DNA of 18,365 nucleotides from Deltaproteobacteria bacterium (GTDB lineage Bacteria; Myxococcota_A; Polyangia; HGW-17; SLPX01): NCBI GenBank assembly GCA_011390535.1, contig JAABSF010000008.1, positions 1-18,365 of the forward strand, in the 5' to 3' direction. The position numbers and the translations under genes were made by a program. This document shows positions 7,534 to 14,791 of the stretch, in pieces. The notes under the pieces are model-generated. The model was not told the origin of the DNA and did not search any database. It was given only the letters and a program-made list of their open reading frames with translations. Numbering within the stretch: the stretch's first letter is position 1; the number at the start of each line of letters is the position of its first letter.

Positions 7534-9351
7534 ATGATTGCTTCTAATGCAATAATTGAGTTTTACAGAAACCAGCTTCCCCATGCTTTATTAGACGAAG
7601 ACACAAAAAAACTGGTCCAACCGTGCCCTTGGTGCAGAGGAGACGAAAAAGGAAACCTTGAAGTAAACCTGAATCCCAAGAGCCCTTTATTTGGACATTT
7701 TCACTGCACTCTCTTTTGCCAACACGGCGGCTGGCCCCTGGAGCTGGCACAAAGAATGGAAGCTGATCTGGAAACAGTGCCTGGTTTTGAGATTGACAGA
7801 GAACCCAGCTATAGGCCTCCGGCGTTTCCTTTCACCCACAAAAACCAGGAGATGTACAAGCTCGCCCGAATGTGCTCTTCTCCATTAAGACAACCATTTC
7901 GGAATATCGGCATCAGCGACGGAGTCCTGGATCTATTGAACATCGGCTATAACGGCCGCTTGTACATATATCCTTACCTGCAGGAAAACGGAAACTGTTA
8001 TTCGCTGCGGGGGGTCTCTTTTGCAGGTAAATTTGATCAGCCTTTGTGGCAAGGCGAAGAACAATTTACGACTCCTCCACATAACCTTTACAATACTCCG
8101 GATATCGCAAGAGCCGACGGGGGGCTTCTGGTTTTAACTGTGGGAGAAAAAAACGCGCTCGCCGCAAAACAAGCAGGCCTGCCGGTTGTGGCAATTCCGA
8201 CCTACGCTGATGAGTCGTGTATCTCTGCAGAGCGCCTTGAGTTTGTCCAACAAGTAGCCATCATAATGAACAATGACGCCGAAGGAAGGGAGACAGCTCA
8301 AAGTATCGGCCTGCGACTCGGGTTCAAAGCTCGAATTGTTCGGTGGCCCACCGATCGAAAAAACGGTTTCAGCCTCGCTGATTACTTGGCTGAAATAAAA
8401 GAAGAGTTCCCCGCCAAACTAGAAGAGATCATCGCCGACTCAGAGCCGATGTCACCCCTCTCATCGGCCCGCCGCGATTATAGTTATTTCGTTAATTATG
8501 TAGAGAGCCACCGAGGAAGAGATCTTCTGGGGCTGAAAACATGTTTCCCCAAGTTCAACAAAGCCCTTGACGGCTTGAGAGGGCTGAATGTTCTCGGCGC
8601 TCAACCAAAAGCTGGAAAATCCACTTTTTTTATGCAAATTGCATCCAGCATGGCGGACAGCGAACAGGCACCGGTGATCTATTATGACTTCGAAAATGGC
8701 CGACAAAAAATATATACGCGGACTCTCTGTCGAATGTCAAAAATGGGTGAACGAACCATTCAGCAGGAATCCATGGATACCGCAGAAAAAGAAAAATACG
8801 AAGCAGCGCTGAATCGCTTTAGAAAAATGCTCCAATATTTCAAAGTGGTCACCGACAGAAAGATCAACCCGGACCTGATGAGAAAACAGATTGACTTTCT
8901 GCGCAACCAAACGGGCTCCGAAGATATGTTGCTCATCATCGACAGTCTTCACAAATTGCCCTTCGGTCGGCTGAGTGAACGCCGAAGCGGTATCGACGAG
9001 TGGTTACGGAACCTGGAAGCGATAAGGGACAACCATGGGGTGACTTTTCTTGTCATCTCGGAGCTGGGGCGGGCATTAGAGGGCGGATATGATGCAAAAC
9101 CCGATCTGGCTTCTTTCAAAGAAACCGGTGACATAGAATACACCGCCGATAATGCCCTTGTCATGACAACATCTGTTTCGGTATATGACCAAGAAGGGGA
9201 AGCCACAGAAGCCGCAGAAGAAAATGAACGAAATGAAGCCGCCGCGCAAAGAAAAGTTACCTTATGGCTTGTGGCAAGCAGAGAAATGAGCCCCGGCAAA
9301 ATCGCAACCTACTCTGTAGATTACCCATACTGGGGATTCAAAGAAATTTAG
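7534..9351 (+). CDS. Primase-helicase-like protein: zinc ribbon, TOPRIM, DnaB/KaiC-type ATPase
   Basis: 605 aa with the domain order of phage T7 gp4 and mitochondrial Twinkle. A CHC2-like zinc-binding module has Cys31, Cys34, Cys58 and Cys62 (CPWC, then FHCTLFCQHGG). A TOPRIM-like region follows, with VGEKNAL (Glu205) and IIMNNDAEG (243-251). The first acidic residue of the expected DxD is Asn246, leaving only Asp248. A RecA/DnaB-type ATPase then has Walker A GAQPKAGKST (355-364), Walker B MLLIIDS (465-471) and VISELGR (507-513). Residues 550-572 are Glu/Ala-rich. GGAG lies just before the ATG at 7534. This is not the normal DnaG or DnaB architecture. It could be a remnant phage or plasmid replication protein or a repair or defence ATPase, but no phage structural, integrase or plasmid genes are near. 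The downstream membrane-protein gene begins 18 nt after the stop. Confidence 0.85.
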   Translation: MIASNAIIEFYRNQLPHALLDEDTKKLVQPCPWCRGDEKGNLEVNLNPKSPLFGHFHCTLFCQHGGWPLELAQRMEADLETVPGFEIDREPSYRPPAFPFTHKNQEMYKLARMCSSPLRQPFRNIGISDGVLDLLNIGYNGRLYIYPYLQENGNCYSLRGVSFAGKFDQPLWQGEEQFTTPPHNLYNTPDIARADGGLLVLTVGEKNALAAKQAGLPVVAIPTYADESCISAERLEFVQQVAIIMNNDAEGRETAQSIGLRLGFKARIVRWPTDRKNGFSLADYLAEIKEEFPAKLEEIIADSEPMSPLSSARRDYSYFVNYVESHRGRDLLGLKTCFPKFNKALDGLRGLNVLGAQPKAGKSTFFMQIASSMADSEQAPVIYYDFENGRQKIYTRTLCRMSKMGERTIQQESMDTAEKEKYEAALNRFRKMLQYFKVVTDRKINPDLMRKQIDFLRNQTGSEDMLLIIDSLHKLPFGRLSERRSGIDEWLRNLEAIRDNHGVTFLVISELGRALEGGYDAKPDLASFKETGDIEYTADNALVMTTSVSVYDQEGEATEAAEENERNEAAAQRKVTLWLVASREMSPGKIATYSVDYPYWGFKEI

Positions 9352-9369
9352 CTTAAGGAGAGCCAAAAG

Positions 9370-9648
9370 GTGTCGAGACATCGCCGGTTTTTAACCATAA
9401 TTCAAACTTCACTCGTGGCGTTGGGGGCGATTTTTGCTTGGGTGACCCTTGGTTGGGTGCTTTGGGGAGGAGATCCCGGTAAAATATTATTCTGGTCTTC
9501 CGCCGCCGCAGGAACCATTTGTGGCGGAAGCGGGTTTATAATAAACCCGAAGGGGCCATGGATCACAAGATGGACGGCGCTGCTTTCTGTAGCAATGATA
9601 GCAGGAGCCTCCATGCTGGCATATTTGCTGGCCTCTTCAACAAATTGA
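9370..9648 (+). CDS. Small three-helix membrane protein, unknown function
   Basis: 92 aa starting at GTG (9370), with a strong AAGGAG at 9355-9360, 9 nt upstream. The N-terminus is basic (SRHRR). Three hydrophobic stretches are visible at about residues 8-30, 36-56 and 66-88, with a Gly-rich turn and INPKGPW between helices 2 and 3. I recognise no family. It begins 18 nt after the primase-helicase-like gene and has its own good ribosome-binding site, so the two are probably cotranscribed. The physical link may or may not reflect shared function. Confidence 0.75.
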   Translation: MSRHRRFLTIIQTSLVALGAIFAWVTLGWVLWGGDPGKILFWSSAAAGTICGGSGFIINPKGPWITRWTALLSVAMIAGASMLAYLLASSTN

Positions 9649-9649
9649 G

Positions 9650-9666
9650 AGACTGTTGAGTCTTTT
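9650..9666 (+). terminator. Weak hairpin plus T-run after the membrane-protein gene
   Basis: AGACT (9650-9654) and AGTCT (9659-9663) pair around GTTG, and TTT follows directly, starting 2 nt after the stop codon. The stem is only 5 bp, so this would be a weak intrinsic terminator between convergent genes. Confidence 0.35.
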
Positions 9667-9743
9667 ACGGTATCTCAAAAAAATAAGACCTGAATTGTAT
9701 AGGAAAATTTGTGGGGATTATGATGGGGTAAGCAGAACGGATA

Positions 9744-10190
9744 TTACTTACAGGCTTCAGGCATCTCAAAGCCGGGCATGGCCTTGTATGCTTCGCTGGC
9801 TTTTTTCATGGCTTCCATGGCCGTTTTGCAGCCTGCTGCAGCCTCGGGGCTCTTTTTCAAGTTTTCGATTTGCTGACAAGCTTTTTTGGTGGCTTCTACA
9901 GCCTGACCGGGGATGTTTTTAACCTTGCCGAGTGCTTCCGCATAGGCTTTGCAGCATTTCTCGTAGGCTTCGCAAGCGTTGCCTTCAGCAGTAGGCCTGG
10001 CTTCCTCATCCTTCTTCTCTTCTTCAGCTTTTTCTTCGGCTTTTTCTTCGGCTTTTTCTTCGGCTTTCTCTTCAGCCTTCTCTTCAGCCTTCTCTTCAGC
10101 CTTCTCTTCTTCCTTCTTCTTGTCGCAGCCGGCCACAACACTCAAAGAAAAAAGTCCGAGCGTAAACAATACAAGCAATTTTTTCATCAT
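9744..10190 (-). CDS. Cysteine-rich lipoprotein with EEKA tandem repeats
   Basis: 148-aa lipoprotein. Signal peptide MMKKLLVLFTLGLFSLSVVAGC ends in lipobox VAGC (Cys22). A Lys/Glu segment with seven perfect EEKA repeats (about 28-55) follows, then a C-terminal domain of about 80 residues with six cysteines (73, 79, 80, 105, 121, 147), probably disulfide-bonded in the periplasm. The C-terminal part is Ala/Lys-rich and looks helical. The start has two consecutive ATGs; GGAGGG (10198-10203 on the plus strand as CCCTCC) serves the first at 10190 well. Small lipoproteins of this style are common in deltaproteobacterial genomes, but no function is known to me. Convergent with the gene pair at 7534-9648. 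Confidence 0.88.
   Translation of the reverse strand: MMKKLLVLFTLGLFSLSVVAGCDKKKEEEKAEEKAEEKAEEKAEEKAEEKAEEKAEEEKKDEEARPTAEGNACEAYEKCCKAYAEALGKVKNIPGQAVEATKKACQQIENLKKSPEAAAGCKTAMEAMKKASEAYKAMPGFEMPEACK
10027..10110. repeat. Seven 12-bp tandem repeats encoding EEKA
   Basis: On the plus strand the unit reads GCTTTTTCTTCG or GCCTTCTCTTCA, seven times in a row (84 bp) and always in frame. Four units begin GCT and three begin GCC, grouped in blocks, which suggests expansion by slippage or unequal recombination after the two variants diverged. Confidence 0.9.
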
Positions 10191-10574
10191 GACATTACCC
10201 TCCTTCTTGTTGGCAATAGTTTTCCCTTATGCGTTCTCACAGGACTCGCAATGTTTTGGGTTTTCCAAAATCAGTTTTTGAACAACTCCCACTTTATACA
10301 TGCCGGCTTTTAGAACTCAACTATTGAGCCCTCGCCATTAGCCAAGGCAGAAAAGCATTGTTTTTTAATTTCGTCAACCCTTATGAAAAGAAAATCTAGT
10401 CACTTCAAAACCAGTAACATCTTTTCCACAGATCAAACCTGCTAGCCTAAAATTAGGCCCATAAATATCTCAAGATCTTTCTTTTTTCAAATATCTTCAC
10501 CTTTTGCACTCTATTTTTCTTGCTTTATTTAACAATTTTCAAGTCGACTTAGAAAAAAAACATAAACAAGCTTT
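10191..10574. other. 384-bp gene-free gap
   Basis: Lies between the EEKA lipoprotein start and the TolC-family stop. It is AT-rich with pyrimidine-rich runs on the plus strand (about 10480-10540). Apart from the promoter candidate above, I see only a short inverted repeat GCCTA-AAAT-TAGGC (about 10445-10458) without a T-run, and a T8 tract on the minus strand just after the TolC-family stop (10552-10560), which could help termination although no convincing stem precedes it. No RNA gene or coding frame with a credible start was recognised. Confidence 0.5.
10293..10320 (-). promoter_or_regulatory. Candidate promoter of the EEKA lipoprotein
   Basis: On the minus strand TTGAGT (10315-10320) and TATAAA (10293-10298) are 16 nt apart, giving a leader of about 95 nt before the ATG at 10190. 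Based on sigma-70-like boxes only. Confidence 0.4.
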
Positions 10575-12230
10575 TTACTTCAAGGACTTTTCTTTCTTCA
10601 AGTTCATTTCTTGCAGCCCCACCGCCTGTTTCAACCCTGCGAGGCTCAAATAATAGTTGTAAAGAGTTGTGGCAACTTGCGCATCCGCCTGTTCAAAGCG
10701 AGTCTGTGCGTCCAAAAGATCAGTAACAGTTTTCATTTCCTGCCCCATCTTCAGCCGTTGGATTCTTAAATTCTCCTCTGCGGCCTTGAGAGCGACTTTA
10801 GCAACCGCCAGGTTCTTGGCAGATGTTTTTACATCCAGATAATGCTTCCTAACCTGCAAACTGATGCCCCGCTCAGCATTCTTCAGTATGGCTTCAGCCT
10901 GTTTGATCTTGGATTCCATGGCCCTTGTCTCCCTATATTTACTTCCCCACTCCCATGTCCAAGAGACCGTGAGTCCGGCAAAGAATTGGTTTCGGGGTGT
11001 AAAAGCTCCCATACCTTCACTAAACTGATACCGCCCCAACACTGTGACTTCAGGCAATAGCATAATACGCATGGCAGATCTTCCTGCTCGAGCTTGTTCT
11101 TTTTTTTTGCGAACTATTTCCAGCTCCGGCCGGTTTTTAGTCGCTTTTTTTTGAAAATCTTCTAAAGAACCGTCGAGTTTTTTCGGGGGATCGGCAAAAA
11201 CCTCTGTGTAAAGAAATTTCTTGTTATTTGGTTCCCCCATCAACCGGTTGAGATTTGCAGCTGCCAACTCCACCGCAGCCTCGATTTTTGTGATCCGCTG
11301 AACGGCATTGCGCAACGCCACATCTACACGTAGCACTTCAGCACGCCCTACAACCTCATGTTCATGATAAATCTTTACCTGCTTTTCATGTGCCTTAACA
11401 AGCCTCAGAGCCTTTTGCGCGATCTTGTGATAGCGTTGAGCGATGAGCACCTGCAAGTAAGCACGCTCCACTTCATAACGAAGGGCCAATGCTTTTGTTT
11501 GACGCTCCAATTCCACCAGATCGATCCCCACCTTCTCCACATCCAGCTTTTTCAAGAGCGCAAATAGTGCCGTTATGGGCTGAGCGACTGTCACAGTAAT
11601 CTGCGCAGTAAACTGATCCCGGATCTTTCCAAGGTCAATGTTATCAAACAAACCCCCGAACCACTCCATACATCCAATGGGGAGAGGACATGTATCAGGA
11701 GGCTCACCCAATTCCAGCCCCGATAAATCAAATCGAACATCATTGTCCCATACAAAAGCGTTGCCCTCTAACATCACCTTTGGCAGCAATGCACCTTGAG
11801 CAGACTTCACTTTGTGAGCAGCTTCCTCGCGCTTGAATTCAAAAACCTCCATTTCGGGGTTATTCTTTATGGCTCGTCGCAATGCGCTCTTGAGACTCAA
11901 CGACTCGCCCCGCTTTTTTTCGACACTCTCACGTTTTTTACCGACTGCTTTATCGTCTTCTTTATGCTGAATCACCTTCTTCCTTATAGTTAAAGCTCTT
12001 GTCCCATCAGCTTCCCCTCTTTCGTTTTTTTTCTCTTGCGGACCTTTTTCACTGGGCTCGTCCTCCTTTTTATTCACTTCATCTTCACGCGGAGGATTCT
12101 CCAGCGGCCGTGCAAAAGCTCTCCGTGTGCTGTGATTCACAAGCTGAACCACAACTCCGGGCAGACCAAACACCATGTACAACACACCCAATAAAACAAG
12201 AACACTGGTATAGCTTCTCTTAATTTTCAT
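10575..12230 (-). CDS. TolC-family outer membrane efflux/secretion protein
   Basis: Outer-membrane channel of tripartite export systems, likely a trimeric beta-barrel plus alpha-helical tunnel. Starting at ATG 12230 it is 551 aa with a signal peptide (about 1-40: MKIKRSYTS, hydrophobic core, ending AFA). A strongly charged Glu/Lys-rich segment follows (about 42-108), then two outer-membrane-efflux repeats at about 110-340 and 355-540. Family features include SLKSALRRAIKNNPEM, LLPKVMLEG, ERAYLQVLIAQ, LNRLMGEP, the second repeat's RPELEIVRKKKEQA and LLPEVTVLG, and VTDLLDAQTRFEQADAQV. The frame is open 30 codons further upstream, but that extension would place residues before a clear signal peptide; GAGAG lies about 8 nt before ATG 12230. 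No membrane-fusion or inner-membrane pump gene is in the window, so its partner is unknown. Confidence 0.9.
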   Translation of the reverse strand: MKIKRSYTSVLVLLGVLYMVFGLPGVVVQLVNHSTRRAFARPLENPPREDEVNKKEDEPSEKGPQEKKNERGEADGTRALTIRKKVIQHKEDDKAVGKKRESVEKKRGESLSLKSALRRAIKNNPEMEVFEFKREEAAHKVKSAQGALLPKVMLEGNAFVWDNDVRFDLSGLELGEPPDTCPLPIGCMEWFGGLFDNIDLGKIRDQFTAQITVTVAQPITALFALLKKLDVEKVGIDLVELERQTKALALRYEVERAYLQVLIAQRYHKIAQKALRLVKAHEKQVKIYHEHEVVGRAEVLRVDVALRNAVQRITKIEAAVELAAANLNRLMGEPNNKKFLYTEVFADPPKKLDGSLEDFQKKATKNRPELEIVRKKKEQARAGRSAMRIMLLPEVTVLGRYQFSEGMGAFTPRNQFFAGLTVSWTWEWGSKYRETRAMESKIKQAEAILKNAERGISLQVRKHYLDVKTSAKNLAVAKVALKAAEENLRIQRLKMGQEMKTVTDLLDAQTRFEQADAQVATTLYNYYLSLAGLKQAVGLQEMNLKKEKSLK

Positions 12231-12471
12231 CGCTAATCTCTCTCCCGATTTATTCAAAAACATCTCGTCAAGTCTTGCCATCTCTTTTAAAAACTGTCTA
12301 CTCAAGCTTGACATAGGCAAGAAGCAAAACTAGTTTTCCGTTCATTCAGCGTCAGGAGTTAGAGCCTGTTACAAAATAACGGACTAAGCCCCGCCCCAAT
12401 CCTCCGATGGGAAGAGTATTACAACAGGATCGGGTTATTCGATAGGCGCCCATTAGAAAAAGAGGTTTTCC
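12231..12471. other. Divergent intergenic region, TolC-family gene and acyl-CoA synthetase
   Basis: This 241-bp spacer must hold the promoters of two divergent genes. I could not pick convincing -35/-10 pairs. CCTGTTAC near 12366 and its inverted partner AACAGG near 12424 are about 60 bp apart and could be an operator-like pair or chance. Confidence 0.3.
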
Positions 12472-14577
12472 ATGCGTGAGTTTTTCTATCCAAAAAGCAT
12501 TGCAGTGGTTGGTGTTTCCGAAAGACCCGGCAACCTGGCTCGGTCGATTGCTCAAAACCTCCACGAATTCAGCTTTGATGGAATAATATACATGGTAGGG
12601 CATAGAGGAGGCATACAATTCGGTCGAAGGATATACAAATCCATCTCCGATATCCCTGACAGTGTGGATCTAGCTGTTATCCTCACACCTGCTCACACCA
12701 TGCCGGCTATTTTGGATGAATGCGGTTCAAAAGGCATAAAAAGAGCGATCATAGAGAGTGCGGGGTTCGGTGAATACAGCGAAAAGGGAAAGGACATCGA
12801 AAACAAGAGCAAAGACATCGCAAAAAAACACGGAATCAGGTTTATCGGACCAAACTGCATAGGCGTCATGAATTTAAAAAACGGTCTTGTGGTACCTTTT
12901 ACACCTTTCCAAGATGTTTTCGCCCGCGGTGGGATTTCTATTATCAGCCAGAGCGGTGGAGTGGGGATCAGCTATATCAATCTCCTGGAATCAGAAAACC
13001 TTGGGATTTCAAAGTTTGTCTCTATTGGAAACAAAACCGATGTAGATGAAAATGATCTATTGGAATACTTGTTGGCTGATCCGGAGACATCCATAGTCTG
13101 CATATATCTTGAATCCATTTCAAACGGCAAGCGGCTGATGGATATCGCTAGAAAAGCCAAAAAACCTATTTTATTGCATAAATCCGGAATCGGCGATCTC
13201 TCGCGAGATATCGCAGCCTCTCACACTGCTGCTCTCGCCTCAGATGACAGCGTAGTCGACGCAGCCCTTCGCCAGGTAGGAATAGCCAGATTCCGAGACA
13301 GCGAGACCTTGTTGGACTACCTTAAAGTTTTACCACTCCCCAGGCTCAGGGGAAACAAGCTGGCGGTTGTCTCCCGTTCGGGGGGACAAGCTGTTTTGGC
13401 AGCCGACGCATGTGATCTCGCAGGATTCAAGCTTGCTCCTTTCCCTGAGAAATTCGTCGCCGACGTGGAACAACATTTCAGAGCCAGTGTGATCAAACTC
13501 ACCAACCCTCTGGATTTGGGAGATCTCTTTGACTACGATATTTACACCAAAATAGCCCGGGAGACACTGGCGCAACCAGAAGTTGACGGGCTGGTCTTTC
13601 TTCACACATATGTATCCAAAACCGAGGGAGAGGGGTCACGAAAGCTTTTTGAAACCCTGACCGATCTGCCGGGAGAATACTCAAAGCCTGTAGTAACCTG
13701 TGTCGCCACCGACAATAGGGAGCTCTCTTACCTTAAACAAAATTATCAGCTCCCTCTATTCACTGATCCTCTACAAGCCGTGAGCGCTCTCTCTCTGGCA
13801 CGAGATTTTCGTCACGACATCGAAGTAGGCCACGCATCAATGCCTGATAACCTGAACGTCGACAAAAGGCTCGTCCGATCTATATTGGATCTGTGCAGAG
13901 AAGAATCCAGAAATCCCCTCTTGTTGGAAGCGCTCGAAATATTGGATGCATACGGTATCCCGGTTATATGTTCCCGCCTCGTTGAAAATGAAGAAGAAGC
14001 CGTGGAAGCAGCTGAAAAGCTGGGTTATCCGGTCACTCTGAAGATCGTCTCCGAACAAATCTCACACAAAAGCGATATCGGCGGAGTGCAGCTCAACCTC
14101 AGATCAGCAGAAGTCGTGAGGAACGCCTATGCAGAAATGATGACCAAAATTGGTGAACATGCCCCGGAAGCTAAAGTACGATCCGCTCTGGTGCAACCGA
14201 TGGCCCAACCAGGATCAGAGCTTATCGTGGGGGGAAAGCAAGACAAACAGTTCGGGCCGGTGGTCCTGGTGGGCATGGGAGGCATTTTTGTAGAGATCTT
14301 TTCCGAGGTCTCCCGCCGGGTAGTTCCCATTTCACACGAAGAAGCCAATAAAATGATTATGGAGCTCAAGGCGGCCCCAATCTTGACAGGCGCCAGAGGT
14401 TCTACGCCCCGGGATATAGAAAGCTGCGTCGACAGCATCCTAAAGATCTCTCGGCTGCTCTCCGATTTCCCTGAGATAGCAGAGATCGACGTGAACCCAT
14501 TTCGTGTGTTCAACCAAGGAAAGGGAGCTTCAGCCCTGGATGGCAGAATAATTATCTCAGAACCAAACACTCTCTGA
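12472..14577 (+). CDS. Acetate/acyl-CoA ligase (ADP-forming), single-chain
   Basis: Interconverts acyl-CoA + ADP + Pi with acid + ATP + CoA, a substrate-level phosphorylation step in fermenters and also a protein family of uncertain acyl specificity. It is 701 aa with the alpha and beta parts fused: CoA-binding Rossmann domain (about 5-130, SIAVVGVSERPGNLARSI), succinyl-CoA-synthetase-like domains (about 145-460, with GPNCIGVMN at 126-134 and SQSGGVG at 159-165), and a C-terminal ATP-grasp domain (about 480-695, with SHKSDIGGVQLNL and EIDVNPFRVF). His251 in SHTAALASDD is the expected phosphorylated histidine. There is no acetyltransferase (Pat-like) domain. AGAGG at 12461-12465 fits the ATG at 12472. 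No acyl-CoA-producing enzymes adjoin it, so the substrate is not deducible. Confidence 0.92.
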   Translation: MREFFYPKSIAVVGVSERPGNLARSIAQNLHEFSFDGIIYMVGHRGGIQFGRRIYKSISDIPDSVDLAVILTPAHTMPAILDECGSKGIKRAIIESAGFGEYSEKGKDIENKSKDIAKKHGIRFIGPNCIGVMNLKNGLVVPFTPFQDVFARGGISIISQSGGVGISYINLLESENLGISKFVSIGNKTDVDENDLLEYLLADPETSIVCIYLESISNGKRLMDIARKAKKPILLHKSGIGDLSRDIAASHTAALASDDSVVDAALRQVGIARFRDSETLLDYLKVLPLPRLRGNKLAVVSRSGGQAVLAADACDLAGFKLAPFPEKFVADVEQHFRASVIKLTNPLDLGDLFDYDIYTKIARETLAQPEVDGLVFLHTYVSKTEGEGSRKLFETLTDLPGEYSKPVVTCVATDNRELSYLKQNYQLPLFTDPLQAVSALSLARDFRHDIEVGHASMPDNLNVDKRLVRSILDLCREESRNPLLLEALEILDAYGIPVICSRLVENEEEAVEAAEKLGYPVTLKIVSEQISHKSDIGGVQLNLRSAEVVRNAYAEMMTKIGEHAPEAKVRSALVQPMAQPGSELIVGGKQDKQFGPVVLVGMGGIFVEIFSEVSRRVVPISHEEANKMIMELKAAPILTGARGSTPRDIESCVDSILKISRLLSDFPEIAEIDVNPFRVFNQGKGASALDGRIIISEPNTL

Positions 14578-14604
14578 CCGGAAATAACAAAAGTCGAAAA
14601 AACA

Positions 14605-14656
14605 AGAGTTGCCTCTTCAGATACTCTCTCCCTTTTGGCGCAACTCTCCCTTTTGG
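14605..14656 (+). terminator. Long-loop inverted repeat and 13-bp direct repeat after the synthetase
   Basis: AGAGTTGC (14605-14612) and GCAACTCT (14640-14647) can pair around a 27-nt loop, followed by CCCTTTTGG, a poor T-run. CTCTCCCTTTTGG occurs twice with period 18 (14626-14638 and 14644-14656). It may be a weak terminator before murA. No clear promoter was identified in the remaining part of this 214-bp gap. Confidence 0.35.
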
Positions 14657-14791
14657 TTCCTTGTCGCGGTGGCATCCCCTCACATACTTATGATAACCAT
14701 AGAGAACAAAACAAAATAATCTGTGTTTCAAACAGACAAGCATATCTGCTACAAAAGATCTGACTAAGTTTGCCGAAAAAGGAATCAAAAC

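Noticed and set aside
10027..10110. CRISPR array or regulatory direct repeats
   Set aside because: The 12-bp units are contiguous without spacers and lie wholly in a reading frame encoding EEKA.
9870..10313. Plus-strand hydrophobic Phe/Ser-rich frames opposite the EEKA lipoprotein
   Set aside because: They are complementary-strand reflections of the 12-bp repeats and signal peptide; no ribosome-binding site, and the minus-strand gene has clear lipoprotein features.
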